From Caballeronia grimmiae (GTDB lineage: Bacteria; Pseudomonadota; Gammaproteobacteria; Burkholderiales; Burkholderiaceae): a stretch of DNA of 64,000 nucleotides. The stretch is from NCBI RefSeq assembly GCF_000698555.1, contig NZ_JFHE01000004.1, forward strand, positions 294,379 to 358,378, read 5' to 3'. The notes beneath the pieces are model-generated. The model did not search any database and was not told where the DNA came from. It saw only the letters and a list, made by a program, of their open reading frames with translations. Shown in pieces: positions 1-8,559 of the stretch (within the stretch, counting starts at the first letter, position 1; the number at the start of each line of letters is the position of its first letter). Made by a program: the position numbers and the translations under genes.

Positions 1-114
1 GTCGGGCACGTCGGCGAGCGGGACGACGGGGCCGGTGAACGGAGCGAGCAGAACGACGTCGCTCGGGTTATCGGCGGTGGAGGAATTCAGCAAAGACTGC
101 TCGGCACGGCGCAT
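1..114 (-). CDS. PTS EIIA-HPr-EI fusion protein, N-terminal fragment
   Basis: Only the first 38 codons are inside the window; the gene runs off the left edge. After a short lead the peptide reads LLAPFTGPVVPLADVPD, the typical opening of a glucose-type EIIA (crr-like) domain. In Burkholderiaceae such a domain directly after nagA and a SIS gene usually begins a long EIIA-HPr-EI protein that feeds phosphate from PEP to the N-acetylglucosamine permease NagE; the HPr and EI parts are inferred, not seen. The ATG at 114 lies 12 bases after the stop of the SIS gene, so it is the third gene of the nag operon. A weak GAG stretch precedes the start. Confidence 0.8.
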   Translation of the reverse strand, partial: MRRAEQSLLNSSTADNPSDVVLLAPFTGPVVPLADVPD

Positions 115-126
115 CGTCTTTCTCAC

Positions 127-1161
127 TCAATGGGTTTCGGTGACTTTGTTCAGGTGGCGCGGCGCGTCGGGATTGCGCCCGCGTGCGGCGGCCAGACCGG
201 CGGCCATCACATAGAACGAAAGAATTGCGGCGATCGGATCGAGCGCCGGGTGATCGGTTGCAACGAGCGGCAGTTCCGCCTCGGCCACGTCGCTCGGCGC
301 GGCGAGCAGCACGCGGGCGCCGCGTGCGCGCATGTCGGCGGCAAGCTGGATCAGGCCAGCCTGCTCCGGTCCGCGCGGCGCGAAAACGAGCAGCGGATAA
401 TCGCGATCGATGATCTCCATCGGGCCATGACGCACTTCGGCGCTCGAGAACGCTTCGGCCTGAATGCCCGACGTCTCCTTCAGCTTCAACGCCGCTTCCT
501 GCGCGATGGCAAGGCCAAGCCCGCGCCCGATCACGATCATGCGATCGACGTTCTTCAGTTCGTCGACGGCGCGCGTCCAGTCGAGCTTGCCCGCCGCGCG
601 CAGTGCGTCCGGCAGCGACTTCAGCGCGTTGAGCAATTCGACATCGCGCTGAACGTGCGCGATCACGATTGCCGACAGCGAGAGCATCGCGATATAGCTT
701 TTGGTCGCCGCGACGGACAACTCCGGCCCGGCGAGCAGCGGCAAGTACCATTCGCACGCGGTTTCGAGCGGCGAGCCCGGCACGTTGACGGCCGCAACGG
801 TGAACGCGCCCGCATCGCGCAGCGCCTGCATCGTGCCGACGAGGTCGGGGCTCTTGCCCGATTGCGAGAAGGCGACGGCAAGCTGACCGGACACGCGCAG
901 CGGCGCTTGCTGGAGCGTGGCGACGGACATCGGCAGCGAGGCGACGGGCACGCCGATGCGGCTCATCGTCAGGCTTGCGAAATAACTGGCGGCGTGGTCC
1001 GAACTGCCGCGAGCGACGGTCAACGCGACATGACGCGGCTGCTCCGCGAGTTTCACGGCCAGCGCTTCGATGCGCGAGGTATCGGCGAGCTGAGCCGCGA
1101 CGACATCCGCGGACTCCAGCGCCTCATTGAGCATATTCGACAAGCGATTCTCCTTCGACAT
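127..1161 (-). CDS. SIS-domain sugar-phosphate isomerase/deaminase (NagB-II/AgaS type)
   Basis: A 344-residue protein with two SIS (sugar isomerase) domains, like the isomerase half of GlmS but without the glutaminase half. The conserved ARGSSDHAASYF stretch near residue 50 and GRGLGLAIAQEAALKLKE near 215 are typical of NagB-II/AgaS proteins. In nag operons that lack the classical nagB, this family deaminates glucosamine-6-phosphate to fructose-6-phosphate, which fits its place directly after nagA. Its start overlaps the 3' end of nagA by 38 bases. No good ribosome site precedes the first ATG; a second ATG at 1134, with GAAGGAG about 15 bases upstream, is an equally plausible start. The exact substrate is inferred from context. 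Confidence 0.9.
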   Translation of the reverse strand: MSKENRLSNMLNEALESADVVAAQLADTSRIEALAVKLAEQPRHVALTVARGSSDHAASYFASLTMSRIGVPVASLPMSVATLQQAPLRVSGQLAVAFSQSGKSPDLVGTMQALRDAGAFTVAAVNVPGSPLETACEWYLPLLAGPELSVAATKSYIAMLSLSAIVIAHVQRDVELLNALKSLPDALRAAGKLDWTRAVDELKNVDRMIVIGRGLGLAIAQEAALKLKETSGIQAEAFSSAEVRHGPMEIIDRDYPLLVFAPRGPEQAGLIQLAADMRARGARVLLAAPSDVAEAELPLVATDHPALDPIAAILSFYVMAAGLAAARGRNPDAPRHLNKVTETH

Positions 1162-2230
1162 ACGTGGCGGTCAGTGCAAAGTCCCGGTCGAGCACGACGA
1201 GATCGGCCCATGCGCCACGCGCGATGCGGCCGCGATCTTCGAGCCCGAGGTAATCGGCGGGAAAGCGCGACAAGCGGTTGGAAACGTCCGCGAGCGGAAT
1301 GCCCAGCGAGACGAGATTACGGAGCGCCTGATCCATCGTCAGGGTGCTGCCTGCGAGCGTGCCGTCCGCGAGGCGCACGCCGCCCATGCATTTGGTGACG
1401 TGCTGGCTGCCGAGGCGATACTCGCCGTCCGGCATACCGGCCGCCGACGTGCTGTCGGTGACGACGTAAAGACGCGGGATCGCGCGCATCGCGGCGCGGA
1501 TCGCACCGGGATGGACGTGCAGCAGGTCGGGAATCAGTTCGGCGTACTCCGCATGCGCGAGCGCCGCGCCGACCATGCCGGGATCGCGATGATGCAGCGG
1601 GGACATCGCGTTGAACAGGTGCGTGAAGCCGCGTGCGCCGTGTTTGAGCGCGTTGACGGCGTCGTCGTAAGTGCCGAGCGAATGACCCAGTTGCACGCGC
1701 ACGCCGCGCGCAGCCATCTCGGCGATGACTTCCATATGCCCCGAAATCTCCGGCGCAATGGTCACGACACGGATCGGCGCGAGTTCGAGGAATTTGAGCA
1801 CTTCGTCGCGCACCGCGACGGCGGCTGCGTCCGGCTGCGCGCCCAGCTTGCCGGGATTGATGTACGGTCCTTCCAGATGCACGCCCAACACGCGCGCACC
1901 GTTCGCGGCGCGGTATTTGGCGCGTTCGCCCAGGCCGGCGACGACGTCCATCAGTTCGTCGCGCGGCGCGGTCATCGTCGTGGCCAGCAGGCTCGTCGTG
2001 CCGTGCTTCGCGTGCTCGCGGGCGACGGTATCGGCTGCGTCGCCGCCTTCCATGATGTCGCGGCCACCGCCGCCATGCACGTGAAGATCGATGAAGCCGG
2101 GCAGTATGAACGGCGCGTCATTAATCGACGGATCGGCGATATGGCCTTCGAGCGCCGTGACACGGCCGTTTTCGAAACGCACGGAACCGTGGATCCATCC
2201 GTCGTTCGTCAGTATGTTTCCTTTCAGCAT
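1124..2230 (-). CDS. nagA: N-acetylglucosamine-6-phosphate deacetylase
   Basis: A 368-residue amidohydrolase that removes acetate from N-acetylglucosamine-6-phosphate in the cytoplasm, the step before deamination. Visible family motifs include the metal-binding GFIDLHVHGGGG near residue 50, VHLEGPY, LGHS, THLFNAM and TDSTSAAGMPDG. The length matches NagA. The frame stays open 136 codons further upstream, but that part is Arg/Ser-rich and shows no family similarity; the chosen ATG begins right at MLKGNILTNDGW, the normal N-terminus. It is first gene of the operon nagA, SIS isomerase, fused PTS protein, and is expressed from a strong promoter about 400 bases upstream. Confidence 0.97.
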   Translation of the reverse strand: MLKGNILTNDGWIHGSVRFENGRVTALEGHIADPSINDAPFILPGFIDLHVHGGGGRDIMEGGDAADTVAREHAKHGTTSLLATTMTAPRDELMDVVAGLGERAKYRAANGARVLGVHLEGPYINPGKLGAQPDAAAVAVRDEVLKFLELAPIRVVTIAPEISGHMEVIAEMAARGVRVQLGHSLGTYDDAVNALKHGARGFTHLFNAMSPLHHRDPGMVGAALAHAEYAELIPDLLHVHPGAIRAAMRAIPRLYVVTDSTSAAGMPDGEYRLGSQHVTKCMGGVRLADGTLAGSTLTMDQALRNLVSLGIPLADVSNRLSRFPADYLGLEDRGRIARGAWADLVVLDRDFALTATYVEGESLVEYAQ

Positions 2231-2636
2231 GAAGTTCTCTGGAAGTGCGCAATGCGTGATGAGGTTCCGGGCCGTTCGCGCCATGCTGCGAGCAGGCTGA
2301 CTCGCGCGTACTTCGATAAGCGCGAGCCTGCGGACGGCGTCATTGGGTCCTCTTGTTGTCTTCGTTACTCTCTTCGGAATCCGTGCGAATCGCGCGATGC
2401 AAGGTTGGCTGGCCTCGGCGAGGCCGCTGCCGCTGCCGCTGCCGCTGCGACGCAGGTTCATTGCCGCCGAGCAGCGGTCACTGAAAAGGCAGCGCCGTGC
2501 GCCTTTTGCTGCTCGCGCAACGCCTGAATTCAGGGTGTCGCGTGAAATGCGAATGGAAACCGCAGGCTTTTGTGCATCGCATTGAATGGTTTCCGCGGCG
2601 AGCCTTGAAAGCCCACACCGCTTGAAAGTGGAGCCC
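2231..2636 (-). other. Long untranslated leader in front of nagA
   Basis: About 400 bases separate the nagA start from the consensus-like promoter at 2637-2664. No convincing gene lies here on either strand. The stretch contains four tandem GCCGCT hexamers (2423-2446) and an open but non-coding-looking extension of the nagA frame. Such a long leader suggests post-transcriptional control or a second, closer promoter that I could not identify. The remaining 2665-2923 is AT-rich upstream sequence shared with the divergent MarR gene. Confidence 0.5.
2423..2446. repeat. Hexanucleotide tandem repeat, four GCCGCT units
   Basis: Four perfect tandem copies of GCCGCT inside the non-coding nagA leader. 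Being a multiple of three it would not shift a frame; it is a candidate length-variable tract. Confidence 0.8.
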
Positions 2637-2664
2637 ATTATATAACCAACATAATACCAGTCAA
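2637..2664 (-). promoter_or_regulatory. Strong sigma70-type promoter of the nag operon
   Basis: On the minus strand the sequence reads TTGACT (2659-2664), a 16-base spacer, and a perfect TATAAT (2637-2642). It points toward nagA and is the best sigma70 match seen in the window. The spacer contains a TGGTATTATGTTGGTTA stretch that could hold a regulator site, but no regulator is assigned. Confidence 0.75.
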
Positions 2665-2923
2665 TGTCTGCCAGATAGCTGCACGCACCGCTGGAATCCT
2701 GCTCATAATCAATAAGTTACAGATTGATCCGCGTGTGCTTTCGGAGAATAATTGCCATGAGGACTTACCCGCATAAACCTGGCTGGTCTGCTCGATTGTC
2801 GATTGCACTAGAATTTGGGCATGCACGCATTCGCACGATCGTGCTTTCTTTGGCACAATGTGGGCATTAGTTCGGAATCGCAATTAATTAATCAAAACCA
2901 GATTTCTGAGAGAGCGAAGGCAG

Positions 2924-3847
2924 ATGGGCTGTTTTGATCCGAGTCGGGGTGTTGAAGCCGTCAGGCGCTTCAACCGGTTTTACGCGCGCCACGCGGGCGC
3001 TTTCCATGAACGGCTTCACAAGAGCCATTTTTCGCTCACCGAGGTGCGCATTCTTCACGAGCTTGCGCACGATCGCGCGCACACCGCCGCCGATCTTTCG
3101 CGCAATCTCGGGCTGGATACGGGCTACCTCAGCCGCCTCATCTCGAACTTCCAGAAGATGGGGCTCGTGGTGCGGCGCAAGAACGAGTCGGACGGGCGCG
3201 CGCATCTCCTGTTCATGACAACCGAGGCGAAAGCCAAAGTCGATGAACTCGACCTTCATGTGTCCACGGAAACGGCCTCGCTTCTCAACCGGCTGGCCCC
3301 CGGCGAGATCGAGCAGTTGTCGTCGGCGATGGCGGACATCGAGCGGCTGCTGTCGCCCTCTTCCGCCGACGTCGTCACACGCCTGCGCAGTCCGCGGTGC
3401 GGCGATTTCGGCTGGATGATCGAGCGTCACGCGCTGCTCGACGTATCCGAAGGGGCGTGCCTCCTGAACGAGACTCACGCGGCCGACGTCATCTCACGCT
3501 TTTTACACGCCATGCAGACGAACAAGCCGGGCATCGCATGCTGGGTGGCCGAGCAGCAAGGCGCCGCTCGCGTCGGTGCGGCGGTGCTGAATGCGGCGTC
3601 GGAAAGTCAGGCGCGCATTGAACTGCTGTTCGTCGAGCCGGGCGCACGGCGCTGCGGTTTGGGCGAAAGCCTCGTCGCGGCATGCGCGAACTTTGCGCAG
3701 GGCGCGGGTTACGAAAGCGTCGTCTGCCAAATCGACGATGCGCGCGAGGACCTGTGCGCCCTCTTCATGCGCAGCGGCTTCAAGCTGCGTCAAGATGAAA
3801 CAGGCGTCGTCTGGGAGCGCGAGCTGCGGCGGATTTACGCCGAATGA
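2924..3847 (+). CDS. MarR-family regulator fused to a GNAT acetyltransferase domain
   Basis: A 307-residue two-domain protein. Residues about 12-150 form a MarR winged helix (VRILHELAH, DTGYLSRLISNFQKMGLV, RKNESDGRAH as the wing). Residues about 160-305 form a GNAT N-acetyltransferase fold with the acetyl-CoA loop region around VEPGARRCGLGESLV. MarR-GNAT fusions are widespread in proteobacteria; ligand and acetylation target are generally unknown. A GAAGG ribosome site lies six bases before the ATG. It is divergent from the nag operon with about 260 bases to the nagA promoter, so control of nag genes is possible but unproven. Confidence 0.92.
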   Translation: MGCFDPSRGVEAVRRFNRFYARHAGAFHERLHKSHFSLTEVRILHELAHDRAHTAADLSRNLGLDTGYLSRLISNFQKMGLVVRRKNESDGRAHLLFMTTEAKAKVDELDLHVSTETASLLNRLAPGEIEQLSSAMADIERLLSPSSADVVTRLRSPRCGDFGWMIERHALLDVSEGACLLNETHAADVISRFLHAMQTNKPGIACWVAEQQGAARVGAAVLNAASESQARIELLFVEPGARRCGLGESLVAACANFAQGAGYESVVCQIDDAREDLCALFMRSGFKLRQDETGVVWERELRRIYAE

Positions 3848-3870
3848 CGGACTGATCCGCGCAATAAAAA

Positions 3871-3892
3871 ACGGCGTCCATCGGGACGCCGT
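3871..3892 (-). terminator. Intrinsic terminator of metQ
   Basis: A perfect 9-bp stem ACGGCGTCC/GGACGCCGT with a 4-base loop; on the minus strand it is followed by TTTTTATT. It lies between the convergent MarR and metQ genes and ends metQ transcription. Confidence 0.88.
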
Positions 3893-3916
3893 AGAAACGA
3901 GAGGACTGCAGTTCGT

Positions 3917-4729
3917 TTAGAACGAAGGCACGACAGAACCTTTGAACTCGTTCTTGAGGAACTGGCGCACGTCCTCGGACTGATACGCGGCGACGAGCTT
4001 CTTCACCCAGGGCTGGTCCTTGTCCTTCGCGCGGACCGCAATCAGGTTCGCATACGGGCTATGCACGTCTTCGAGCGCAATCGCGTCCTTCGTCGGCTGC
4101 AGGCCGGCGGCAAGGGCGAAGTTCGTGTTGATCGCGGCGGCGTCGACATCGGCGAGCGTGCGGGGCAGTTGCGCTGCATCGAGCTCGACCAGTTTGATCT
4201 TCTTCGGATTCTCGGCGACGTCGAGCGCAGTTGCGCTGTTGCCGTTCGCGCCGGCGCCGGCCTTCAGCTTGATGACGCCCTGCGACTGCAACAGCAGAAG
4301 CGCGCGATTCTCGTTGGACGGATCGTTCGGCACCGCGACTTTCGCGCCTTGCGGCAGGTCCTTCAGCGACTTCAGCTTCTTCGAATACACGCCGAGCGGC
4401 GAAATGTACGTCAGCCCCGCGTTGACGATCTTGTATCCGCGCTGCTTGACCTGGCTATCGAGATACGGCTGATGCTGGAAGCTGTTGGCGTCGAGATCGC
4501 CGGCATCGAGCGCGGCGTTCGGCTGAACATAGTCGTTGAACTCGATCACCTTCACGTTCAGACCTTCGCGCTTGGCGACTTTCTGCACGACTTGCCAGAT
4601 TTGTGCGTCGGGGCCGCTGATCGTGCCGACCTTGATGACCTTGTCGTCGGCATGGGCCGAGAAGCTCGTGACGAACGCCGCGGACGCCACGAAGGCGGCC
4701 ACAGCTTTAAGCAAATTTCTGCGCTGCAT
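3917..4729 (-). CDS. metQ: MetQ/NlpA-family substrate-binding protein of a methionine-type ABC importer
   Basis: A 270-residue periplasmic binding protein of the NlpA/MetQ family, with KVGTISGPDAQIWQVV after the signal, EFNDYVQPNAALDAGDLDANSFQH near residue 60 and the conserved VPNDPSNENRAL near 130. The signal peptide MQRRNLLKAVAAF has a twin-arginine-like RRNLLK motif and ends AHA before DDK; there is no lipobox cysteine, unlike E. coli MetQ. The usual partners metN and metI are not adjacent, so it is an orphan whose permease must lie elsewhere. The frame is open 54 codons upstream but the signal peptide fixes the start at 4729. Confidence 0.93.
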   Translation of the reverse strand: MQRRNLLKAVAAFVASAAFVTSFSAHADDKVIKVGTISGPDAQIWQVVQKVAKREGLNVKVIEFNDYVQPNAALDAGDLDANSFQHQPYLDSQVKQRGYKIVNAGLTYISPLGVYSKKLKSLKDLPQGAKVAVPNDPSNENRALLLLQSQGVIKLKAGAGANGNSATALDVAENPKKIKLVELDAAQLPRTLADVDAAAINTNFALAAGLQPTKDAIALEDVHSPYANLIAVRAKDKDQPWVKKLVAAYQSEDVRQFLKNEFKGSVVPSF

Positions 4730-4917
4730 GGTGTTCCTGTTTCGAATGCAAAATGACTGCGGGAGTGCTGTACCGGCTGTCGCACAAGGCGCGCGGCCGA
4801 TGCGCAAATCTTCGCACAGCGTCGGCGCCTGCGGAAATACGGTTTGCTTATGACCATATCCGCTGGCGGTGCGCCGTACAATTAAATGCACACAAGCTTC
4901 GTCGAGGCGCCATCAGC

Positions 4918-5214
4918 ATGTACCTGATCAATCTGCGATACACCGGCGCGCTCGCCGAAATCGACGATGCGCTCGAAGAACATCGGGCGTTTCTCGAACG
5001 CCATTTCGCCGCTGGCGTGTTCGTGATGGCGGGGCCGAAGGTGCCGCGCGACGGCGGCGTGATTATCGCGACGGGCGTAGATCGTGAGCGGCTCGACGCG
5101 ATCATTGCCGAGGACCCGTTTGCCCGTCAGCAACTCGCACACTACGAGATCACCGAGTTCAAGGCGACGCGTCTCGCGCCGGGGCTGAACCTGCCTGAAC
5201 CCTCGACGCCATGA
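4918..5214 (+). CDS. YciI-family protein
   Basis: A 98-residue alpha-beta barrel protein of the YciI/YCII family, beginning MYLINLRYTGALAEIDDALEEHRAFL, with the conserved His of EEHRAFLERH and the Asp of the AEDPFAR segment near residue 65. The family resembles muconolactone isomerase-like folds, but the biochemical role of stand-alone members is not established. The ATG is preceded by GAGG ten bases upstream. It is divergent from metQ and converges on the sco gene. Confidence 0.88.
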   Translation: MYLINLRYTGALAEIDDALEEHRAFLERHFAAGVFVMAGPKVPRDGGVIIATGVDRERLDAIIAEDPFARQQLAHYEITEFKATRLAPGLNLPEPSTP

Positions 5215-5217
5215 AAA

Positions 5218-5237
5218 AAGCGGCCTGCGGGCCGCTT
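5218..5237 (-). terminator. Intrinsic terminator downstream of sco
   Basis: Perfect stem AAGCGGCC/GGCCGCTT with loop TGCG. On the minus strand it runs into a T tract (5214-5219), so it mainly ends the sco transcript; it abuts the stop codon of the YciI gene and may serve both. Confidence 0.85.
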
Positions 5238-5262
5238 CGTGTTTCGCTTGCTGCCTGGCCGA

Positions 5263-5850
5263 TCAGTCGATCAGCAGCTTGAGATCGTGCACCCAGGGCT
5301 CCACGCCCTGCCCATCGCGAGCGAAAAGACGCAGCTTGCCGTCCTTGTCGAACACGTAGCTCGCGGCGGTGTGATCCATCGTGTAATCGGCAGGCGTCTT
5401 GCCCGCTGCCTTTCCGTAGTACACGCGAAAATCCTTGGCAACTTTCTGAAGCTGCGCGTCATCGGGGCGCAAGCCGATGTACGACGTGTTGAACGCCGAC
5501 ACGTATTGCCCGAGCAGGTCCGGTGTGTCGCGTGCGGGATCGACCGTGACCATCAGCACTTGCACGTCTTTCGATTTGTCGCCGAGTTGCTGCATCGCCT
5601 GGGAAAGCTCGGCGAGCGTCGTCGGGCAGACATCGGGGCAATGCGTGTAGCCGAAGAACAGCACGACCGCCTTACCCTTGAAGTCAGCGAGCGTGCGCGT
5701 CTTGCCGGCGGTGTCGGGCAATGAGAAGTCGCTGCCGAACTGCTTGTTGCCGGTGATATCGAGGTTCTTGAAATCGGGCGCCTTGTCGCACGCGCACAGC
5801 AGCGCCGCGCATGCGAACAATGCGAGAAGGCGGCGAACAGCGGCCATCAT
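5263..5850 (-). CDS. SCO1/SenC copper chaperone for cytochrome oxidase
   Basis: A 195-residue membrane-anchored thioredoxin-fold protein that delivers copper to the CuA site of CoxB. The copper-binding CxxxC is seen in [11 protein letters not shown] (Cys71, Cys75) and the third ligand in YTMDHTAA. The N-terminus has a hydrophobic segment ending LLCAC, so Cys21 is a likely lipidated cysteine. The start overlaps the ctaB stop in an ATGA arrangement, which supports translational coupling. It is the last gene of a surf1, Sco-like, ctaA, ctaB, sco run of oxidase assembly genes. Confidence 0.95.
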   Translation of the reverse strand: MMAAVRRLLALFACAALLCACDKAPDFKNLDITGNKQFGSDFSLPDTAGKTRTLADFKGKAVVLFFGYTHCPDVCPTTLAELSQAMQQLGDKSKDVQVLMVTVDPARDTPDLLGQYVSAFNTSYIGLRPDDAQLQKVAKDFRVYYGKAAGKTPADYTMDHTAASYVFDKDGKLRLFARDGQGVEPWVHDLKLLID

Positions 5851-6758
5851 GCGCCGATCACCGTGCGAACGTAGTGGTCGATCAGCAGGGCGGCGAAGAG
5901 CAGCGACAGATAGACGATCGAATAACGGAAAGCGCGGCGCGCGAGCGCGTCCGAATAAGCGCGATACAGCTTCCACGCATAGCCGAGGAAGATCGCGCCC
6001 AGCACGATCGCGCTCGCCAGATAGACGACGCCGCTCATGCCGGAGACGAAAGGCATCAGCGTGACGGCGAACAGCACGATGGTGTACAGAAAGATGTTCA
6101 GCAGGGTGTACTTTTCGCCGTGAGTTACGGGAAGCATCGGCAGGCCGGCGTTCTCGTAGTCCTTGCGGCGATACAGCGCGAGCGCCCAGAAATGCGGCGG
6201 CGTCCACACGAAGATGATCAGCACGAGAATCCAGGCGTCGCCGGGCACCGCGCCCGTGACGGCGGCCCATCCGAGCGCCGGCGGCATCGCGCCGGACGCG
6301 CCGCCGATCACGATGTTCTGCGGCGTGTAAGGCTTGAGCAGCAGCGTATAGATGACCGCGTAGCCGACGAAAGTCGCGACCGTGAGCCACATCGTCAGCG
6401 GATTGGTGAACCTGTAAAGCGTCCACATGCCGATGCCGCCGAGCACCGCCGAGAACATCAGAATCTGCGTGCTGGTGATCTGCCCGCGCGCCGACGGACG
6501 CCATGCGGTGCGACGCATCTTCGCATCGACTTTCTGCTCGACGAGGCAATTGATGGCGAATGCGCCAGCCGCGAGCAGCCAGATGCCGACCGCGCCGCCG
6601 ATGAGTTTGGTCCACGGCACCATGCCGGGCGTCGACAGGAACATGCCGATGACCGCGCAGAAGACGGCCAGTTGCGTCACGCGCGGCTTGGTCAGCGCGA
6701 TGTACTGCGAGACGCGGCTGCCGAGGGGGGAATTGAGTGTGGTGCTATCCATGGACAT
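5847..6758 (-). CDS. ctaB: Protoheme IX farnesyltransferase (heme O synthase)
   Basis: A 303-residue polytopic membrane protein of the UbiA prenyltransferase family that adds farnesyl to protoheme to give heme O, the first step to heme A of the oxidase. The family signature is visible as [19 protein letters not shown] near residue 80 and [10 protein letters not shown] near the N-terminus. Length matches CtaB/CyoE. Seven bases separate it from ctaA upstream and it overlaps sco downstream by four bases. ATGs at 6758 and 6752 are both possible starts. Confidence 0.97.
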   Translation of the reverse strand: MSMDSTTLNSPLGSRVSQYIALTKPRVTQLAVFCAVIGMFLSTPGMVPWTKLIGGAVGIWLLAAGAFAINCLVEQKVDAKMRRTAWRPSARGQITSTQILMFSAVLGGIGMWTLYRFTNPLTMWLTVATFVGYAVIYTLLLKPYTPQNIVIGGASGAMPPALGWAAVTGAVPGDAWILVLIIFVWTPPHFWALALYRRKDYENAGLPMLPVTHGEKYTLLNIFLYTIVLFAVTLMPFVSGMSGVVYLASAIVLGAIFLGYAWKLYRAYSDALARRAFRYSIVYLSLLFAALLIDHYVRTVIGA

Positions 6759-6764
6759 GGGCCA

Positions 6765-7877
6765 TCACGCTGAAACGACGTCGCGCGCGGGAAGCGCGGC
6801 GCGGCCGGGACGGCTGGAAGAGATTCGAAAGTTTAGCATGACGAGCAGCAGCAACAGGACGGCCGCGCCGCCGTTATGAGCGACGGCGACCGGCAGCGGC
6901 CATTGCAGCACGATGTTCGACATGCCCGTCAAAAACTGAATGACGATGACCGCCAGCACGCCGTTCGCCGGCTTGCGCAGCGATTCGAAGCGGCGCAGCT
7001 TCGCAGCCAGCCACAGCAAATACAGCACGACGACGACCGCGAACGTGCGATGCGTCCAGTGAATCGCGACGAGCGCATCCTGCGAGATGACATCGCCTTC
7101 GCCGGTCATGCCGAGCGCGCGCCACAGGTGAAAGCCGTGTTCGAAGTTCATCGGCGGAATCCATTGCCCGTTGCAGAGCGGAAAGTCGGTGCAGGCCAGC
7201 ACAGCATAGTTCGTGCTCACCCAGCCGCCGAGCGCGATCTGTACGACCAGCAGCGCGAGTCCGAACACGGCGGCGGGCATCCAGCGCGCGGCGGTCGAAT
7301 CGAGCGACGGAACCGGCGTCATGCGCGCCGCCAGCCAGCCGAGCACGCCCAGAAGCGCGAGGCCGAGCAGCAGGTGCGTCGTGACGATCACCGGCTGGAG
7401 CTTGAGCGTGACGGTCCACGCGCCGAATGCGCCTTGCAGGCAGATCAGCAGCAGGATGCCGGTCGGCCACCACGGCGACACGTGCAGCGGACGGCGCTTG
7501 ATGCGCGCGGTCCACGCGATGATCACTTGAGCGATGATCAGCACGCCGATCGCCATCGCGAAATAGCGATGCAACATCTCGATCCACGCCTTGACCATGC
7601 TGACGGGTCCGGTCGGCATGGCCTGATACGCGGCGGAAATCTGTGCGTGCGCGATGAACGGCGACGACGTGCCGTAACAGCCCGGCCAGTCCGGGCAGCC
7701 GAGGCCGGAATCGGTCAGGCGCGTGAAGCCGCCGAACATGATCAGGTCGAGCGTCAGAAAAGTGGTGAGCCAGACGAGCTTTTTGAACTTGTCGTCATCG
7801 GCCTTCACCCAGACATAGGACAGCGGCAACAGCGCAATGCACAAGCCGATCAGTCCCAGTTGCAACACGAAACTCAT
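6765..7877 (-). CDS. ctaA: Heme A synthase (COX15/CtaA)
   Basis: A 370-residue membrane protein with about eight hydrophobic helices and internal duplication. It oxidises heme O to heme A. The diagnostic GGFTRLTDSGLGCPDWPGCYG-type segment lies near residue 47-70, and conserved histidines sit in LHRYFA, THLLLG, IHWTHRTFA and VAHNGGA contexts. The paired cysteine region CTDFPLCNGQW near residue 230 is also present, as in bacterial type enzymes. It sits between the Sco-like gene and ctaB, spacing of seven bases to ctaB. Confidence 0.97.
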   Translation of the reverse strand: MSFVLQLGLIGLCIALLPLSYVWVKADDDKFKKLVWLTTFLTLDLIMFGGFTRLTDSGLGCPDWPGCYGTSSPFIAHAQISAAYQAMPTGPVSMVKAWIEMLHRYFAMAIGVLIIAQVIIAWTARIKRRPLHVSPWWPTGILLLICLQGAFGAWTVTLKLQPVIVTTHLLLGLALLGVLGWLAARMTPVPSLDSTAARWMPAAVFGLALLVVQIALGGWVSTNYAVLACTDFPLCNGQWIPPMNFEHGFHLWRALGMTGEGDVISQDALVAIHWTHRTFAVVVVLYLLWLAAKLRRFESLRKPANGVLAVIVIQFLTGMSNIVLQWPLPVAVAHNGGAAVLLLLLVMLNFRISSSRPGRAALPARDVVSA

Positions 7878-7886
7878 AGTCCACCC

Positions 7887-8540
7887 TCAACCGATACGCG
7901 ACCACTTCAACAGCTTCGCCACATCCGCGTTGATCTTCTTCGGATCGGGGTCCTTCGGGAAGCGCATCATCAAATTACCGTTCGGATCGACGAGAAAGAT
8001 GTGATCCGTCAGCTTCGTGCCGTCCGCGACCGGCAGCCACTCGCCGACGGCGCGTGGATCGGCGATCAGCATGCGCGTGTCCGGTTGCGGATACGCTGCC
8101 TTGATGACGTCGGCGACGGGCTTGTCGTCCGTGCGCAGCCAGACGTTGACCACGCGGTCACGCTCCGCCGATTGCAGCACGCGCACTTGTCGCATGTAGT
8201 AGAGGCGCTTCACGCACTGTTCGTCGCAATCGCCGCCATTGACGGTGATCATCAGCCACTTGCCTTCTAGCGACTTGAACGGAAGCGTCTGCCCTTTCTC
8301 GTCCGTAACGACGAGTTGCGACGGAATCGGGCGCTGCGGATCGATGAGCTTGCCGTAGCTCGAGGTGCCGCCTGCCGGCTTGAAGACGTAGTACATCAGG
8401 TACGACGCGATCACCGGCGCCGCGCAAACGAGCGCCAGCAGCACGAGCATCCAGCGGCCGTTGGTCCAGGAGCCCTTGGAGGGCGTGCGTTGCCGCGTGG
8501 GCGGCTTGTCTGCGGCGGTCGTGGGGCGTTGGGAAGGCAT
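7887..8540 (-). CDS. Membrane-anchored Sco-like thioredoxin-fold protein of the cox cluster
   Basis: A 217-residue protein with a cytoplasmic basic lead, one transmembrane helix at about 30-52 (RWMLVLLALVCAAPVIASYL) and a periplasmic domain. It carries a CxxxC pair as GGDCDEQCV (Cys105, Cys109), the same spacing as the copper site of Sco proteins, and an IFLVDPNGNLMMRF segment typical of the thioredoxin/Sco fold. It is conserved between surf1 and ctaA in Burkholderiales and is usually annotated only as a transmembrane or oxidase-related protein. A copper or thiol role in oxidase assembly is inferred. The GC-rich frame extends upstream, but the ATG at 8540 gives the normal topology. Confidence 0.85.
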   Translation of the reverse strand: MPSQRPTTAADKPPTRQRTPSKGSWTNGRWMLVLLALVCAAPVIASYLMYYVFKPAGGTSSYGKLIDPQRPIPSQLVVTDEKGQTLPFKSLEGKWLMITVNGGDCDEQCVKRLYYMRQVRVLQSAERDRVVNVWLRTDDKPVADVIKAAYPQPDTRMLIADPRAVGEWLPVADGTKLTDHIFLVDPNGNLMMRFPKDPDPKKINADVAKLLKWSRIG

Positions 8541-8559
8541 CGTTCGTATAGAAATGAAT

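Noticed and set aside
2423..2446. Short tandem repeats as a CRISPR array
   Set aside because: The units are contiguous hexamers without spacers, as is the GCGTCG tract at 63970; no cas gene is present.
2851..2866. TGGCAC-N5-GGGC as a sigma54 promoter for the MarR-GNAT gene
   Set aside because: GG-N10-GC spacing fits, but the -12 element lacks TT and no sigma54 activator context is present.
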